In this document: positions 61,319 to 64,000 of the stretch, piece by piece
How the letters are laid out: the number at the start of each line of letters is the position of its first letter
How positions within the stretch are numbered: position 1 is the stretch's first letter
Source of the DNA: Olegusella massiliensis
GTDB taxonomy: Bacteria > Actinomycetota > Coriobacteriia > Coriobacteriales > Atopobiaceae
Direction: 5' to 3'
DNA: 64,000 nt
Assembly: GCF_900078545.1 (NCBI RefSeq)
Contig: NZ_FLLS01000002.1
Coordinates: 1,249,404 to 1,313,403 of the forward strand
Notes under the pieces: model-generated
Databases searched by the model: none
The model's input: the letters and a program-made list of their open reading frames with translations, nothing else
What the model was told of the DNA's origin: nothing
Made by a program: the position numbers and the translations under genes

Positions 61319-62188
61319 TTAGTTCCCAAAAAGAGAGCTAGCTTGTACGATGCTCTTAACAGCATCTGGTAGCAGATTTTCGGGCAGATCTTGCTCAAAA
61401 CTGCCCTTGTCACAGCTTGCTGCCAGTGTAGGATCGATGGGCAGGGACCCCAACAGCGTCAAACCATCGTGCTGCGCGGTTTTGGCAGTCTGGCTTGGTC
61501 CAAAAACTTCGATATGCTTGCCGCAGTCAGGGCAGATGGCATAAGCCATGTTTTCAACTAAACCAAGTACGGGGACGTTCATCTCCTGTGCCATATTGAC
61601 AGCCTTGGAAACTACCATCTGTACTAAGCCCTGAGGCGCGGTAACAATAATAAGGCCATCGATGGGCACCTGCTGAAAGACGGTGAGTGCAACATCGCCC
61701 GTTCCCGGAGGCATATCGACAAGCAGGTAATCAATCTCGCCCCATACGGTTTCTTCCCAAAACTGCTTGAGTACACCCATAAGGATGGGGCCACGCCACA
61801 GTACAGGATCCGTTTCGTTTTCGAGTATGAGGTTGGTTGATACTACGCGGATACCTCCCTTTGTGGTGACGGGAATCATCATAGAAAGTTCTGGATCGCC
61901 CATAATGCGCTCATCTGATAAGCCAAACATCTTGGGTATTGAAGGCCCTGTAATATCAGCATCAAGGATGCCAACCTTGTATCCCTTGCGGGCAAGTTCG
62001 CAGGCCAAAATGCCCGTAACGATGGATTTGCCCACGCCGCCCTTACCAGAAACTACGCCGATAACATGCTTTATGCGACTGTACTCGTTGGTCTTAAAAT
62101 AGAAAGACTCCTGGGGAGCCTTGCCAAAGGTTGCCTCAACCTCACGACGTAGCGCCTCTTCCTCTTCGGGCGTCATTTCATCTGCCAT
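61319..62188 (-). CDS. mrp: Mrp/NBP35-family iron-sulfur carrier ATPase
   Basis: A 290-residue P-loop ATPase that should carry and deliver [4Fe-4S] clusters. The deviant Walker A is GKGGVGKS near residue 50. The MPPGTGD motif is followed by the C-terminal CPDCGKHIEVFG, whose two cysteines would bridge a cluster between two subunits. ATG 62188 has GAGAGGA upstream; it replaces an earlier ATG without a ribosome site. It is followed closely by two flavoprotein genes, and the [FeFe] hydrogenase of this window is a possible client. Confidence 0.91.
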   Translation of the reverse strand: MADEMTPEEEEALRREVEATFGKAPQESFYFKTNEYSRIKHVIGVVSGKGGVGKSIVTGILACELARKGYKVGILDADITGPSIPKMFGLSDERIMGDPELSMMIPVTTKGGIRVVSTNLILENETDPVLWRGPILMGVLKQFWEETVWGEIDYLLVDMPPGTGDVALTVFQQVPIDGLIIVTAPQGLVQMVVSKAVNMAQEMNVPVLGLVENMAYAICPDCGKHIEVFGPSQTAKTAQHDGLTLLGSLPIDPTLAASCDKGSFEQDLPENLLPDAVKSIVQASSLFGN

Positions 62189-62287
62189 GAAGTATCCTCT
62201 CTCGGTAACTTTCATCAATGCTTTAATCCTACCCGCTTTACAGGTACATCACTCAAGCAAAACGAGCTTTATGTGACTTTTGGGCAT

Positions 62288-64000
62288 TTAGACAAGGCTA
62301 CCAAAGTCTCGGTAGGAGAGATAATGCAGTTCTTGCAGGGTTTTTGCAGCTGCGTTGTTTGTATCCTCGTTGAGGTCATGCCAGGTACCTTTAAGATCGC
62401 AGTAGCCAAACAGATTGAATCCGATGAGTTGATCGCGGGCTCCAAGCTGGGCTTTTTGATGTGGTGTGAGTGGCATGCCTATCTGCTCAAGGCTTTGCGC
62501 GGCAAGGTCAGAAGCACTTGCGACGTGGTTTTGTGCTGCTTGGCTGCTGCCTGCGACTTGGTAGTTTGCCCAGATGAGGTAGTCACTTTGATATAGGCGC
62601 TCTTCATGCGTTACCGTGTCTTCGCCAGTATAGAGAGCATCATTGATGACATTGGAAAAATAGGGCTGATGATCACCAAAAAAGACAAGCAAAACGGGGC
62701 GGTCGAGCTTGCGTAGCTGGCTGACAAAGTCTTTAAGAGCCCGATCGGATTCTCCAATGCAAGCAAGGTATTCTTTGATGAGGCAATTGGTGTTGTCATC
62801 GAGCTTGGCATTGCCAAAGTCTGCGTATGGCATCATTTTGTCGGCGGGAATACCACCTTGGTTGTAGCCACTGTGATTTTGCATCGTGACCGTAAAAATA
62901 AATTGTGGCTGCTCGCCAGATTGCAGTATGTCCAAAATCTTGTCGTAGCACGCTTCATCACTCACAGCATTGTGGAAACTCTTAGCATCCTTAAAATCGT
63001 CAATATCGTAGAAGTGCTCAAAACCCATGCCCTTATAGCTGCGATCGCGATCCCAATTTGAAGCGAGATTGGGATGCAGAGCCACACAACGATAGCCCTG
63101 CTTGGCAAGCTGACGGGGCAGAGTTGCGACCTTCGTGAAATCATAGAGGGTGTAAGGGTATTTGCCGTTACCCACAAACGCCATGGATTGCCCGGTAAGA
63201 AATTCAAATTCGGTGTTGCACGTGCCGCCACCATTGACGGACACGGCGAGTTTGCCACGCCTGAGGACATCGGAAAAACTCTGCTTGAACCACTCGGGTC
63301 CCAGGTAGCCACCAAAATCGTCGTAGAGCGTAAGGTCGGTAAAGGTTTCATTCATGACAACTACGATGGAAGGCTTTTGCTCTTTCCACTGTGCCTGAGC
63401 TGCAGAAAGTCCGGGGTTTTTGTCTGCGTTTTTTTCGTAGCGCCCAATGAGCTCGCTTTCCGCTTTTTTGGCGGCTTCGACAGAATATCCCGCTGGTTTT
63501 TTAATGGGAAGATCTTGAGCTTCGGCGATAAAAGAAGGCAGGAAGCAGTACTTTTTGTGATCAAGAAGCTGCCACTCCCACCAATATTCGACCTTGATAT
63601 GCAATTGATTTTGGTAGTTAGGGACCAGCAGCATAAAGGCAAGAGCAAGGGCCGCCAGCCCCGCTGCACTCCAATGACGCAAGAGACGAGAAGCAAGATG
63701 TGTGTGGCTCTGCTCGTGATACAGAAGTGAGCAGCAGAAAATACCCAATGCTGCACAGCTAAAGCCGAGGAGCATAGGTGCTTCGAGTTGGTAGTTGTAG
63801 CCTCCACTTACTGCTGCAGCAGTGCCTGCTGCATAGAGGTCACCTATGCTTAATACGCTACCCTTGAACGTCAGTACAAAGCCCTGCACCATTCCAATAC
63901 AAGTAAAAGTGATCACGCCGAGAGCAAGAGCAAGCCCTGATCCCAAAAAGAGTTGGTATATCAGGATTAAAACGAGCAGTATGAGCAGTAGTTCCAATGC
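62288..64000 (-). CDS. LTA synthase-like sulfatase-fold membrane protein (N-terminus outside window)
   Basis: The frame stays open to the window edge, so the first residues are missing; an internal TTG at 63997 is unlikely to be the start. The visible 570 residues begin with membrane helices (three to four, up to about residue 130). They contain VLSIGDLYAAGTAAAVSGGYNY, typical of phosphoglycerol-transferase relatives. The extracellular alkaline-phosphatase-fold domain follows, with nucleophile motif MNETFTDL, and FFGDHQP near the end. It probably moves glycerol-phosphate or a similar group onto a cell-wall polymer. It is 99 bp upstream of mrp on the same strand. Confidence 0.85.
   Translation of the reverse strand, partial: ALELLLILLVLILIYQLFLGSGLALALGVITFTCIGMVQGFVLTFKGSVLSIGDLYAAGTAAAVSGGYNYQLEAPMLLGFSCAALGIFCCSLLYHEQSHTHLASRLLRHWSAAGLAALALAFMLLVPNYQNQLHIKVEYWWEWQLLDHKKYCFLPSFIAEAQDLPIKKPAGYSVEAAKKAESELIGRYEKNADKNPGLSAAQAQWKEQKPSIVVVMNETFTDLTLYDDFGGYLGPEWFKQSFSDVLRRGKLAVSVNGGGTCNTEFEFLTGQSMAFVGNGKYPYTLYDFTKVATLPRQLAKQGYRCVALHPNLASNWDRDRSYKGMGFEHFYDIDDFKDAKSFHNAVSDEACYDKILDILQSGEQPQFIFTVTMQNHSGYNQGGIPADKMMPYADFGNAKLDDNTNCLIKEYLACIGESDRALKDFVSQLRKLDRPVLLVFFGDHQPYFSNVINDALYTGEDTVTHEERLYQSDYLIWANYQVAGSSQAAQNHVASASDLAAQSLEQIGMPLTPHQKAQLGARDQLIGFNLFGYCDLKGTWHDLNEDTNNAAAKTLQELHYLSYRDFGSLV

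Overview
The window reads as a contiguous stretch of chromosome from a low-to-mid G+C actinobacterium of the class Coriobacteriia, most likely an Olsenella/Atopobium-type member of the Atopobiaceae. This is an inference from protein content: Actinobacteria-like housekeeping genes, a B-type [FeFe] hydrogenase of anaerobes, many peptide and amino-acid importers, and Tat-like lipoprotein signals on the ABC binding proteins. I see no phage, insertion sequence, CRISPR array, rRNA or tRNA.

Layout. 1-7.2 kb: the end of ettA, then a zinc island (zinT, znuA with an inserted domain, znuC, znuB, and a His-rich P1B metal-efflux ATPase). 7.5-14 kb: glmM, a nicotinamidase-like hydrolase, an OGG-type DNA glycosylase, asnS, a tRNA-binding-domain protein and fumC. 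14-19.4 kb: a ferric-iron ABC operon (fbpABC type) facing a CDF cation exporter whose 3' end overlaps fbpC. 19.6-24.2 kb: an accessory-looking nucleic-acid group made of a MarR-like winged-helix protein with an RGG tail and structured leader, a DnaQ-like exonuclease and an HTH-DUF3825-like protein. 24.4-32.4 kb: a PAP2 phosphatase, an NhaC antiporter with a divergent LysR regulator, an RluA pseudouridine synthase, the [FeFe] hydrogenase, a small unknown, a HAD phosphatase and secG. 32.8-45.5 kb: two divergent oligopeptide ABC loci, one with a fused OppD-OppF ATPase. 45.7-56.7 kb: rnhA, rpsA with a structured leader and TTG start, pepT, coaE, a polar amino-acid ABC operon behind a foldable leader, a gamma-Glu hydrolase, a zinc-ribbon membrane protein and uvrB. 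56.8-64 kb: a polysaccharide deacetylase, two FAD oxidoreductases and an Mrp ATPase in one operon, and the truncated start of an LTA-synthase-like protein.

The most unusual feature is not a gene. Three intergenic arrays (7189-7438, 30446-30619, 32508-32695) share one precise geometry. Units of 21-25 bp repeat every 31 bp (occasionally 41 bp), about three or four helical turns. They are inverted about a dyad, and in all three arrays a CCGCAG hexamer sits within half a base of that dyad. Two arrays are about 90% identical over 116 bp; the third has a different unit sequence but the same spacing and core. All three fill the longest gaps between convergent genes and are flanked on both sides by terminators or hairpins. 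This looks like an undescribed family of intergenic DNA elements. A weaker array lies at 681-879.

Functionally the window is dominated by uptake (zinc, iron, peptides, glutamate-type amino acids) and by metal efflux, fitting a peptide-fermenting anaerobe with tightly managed transition metals.
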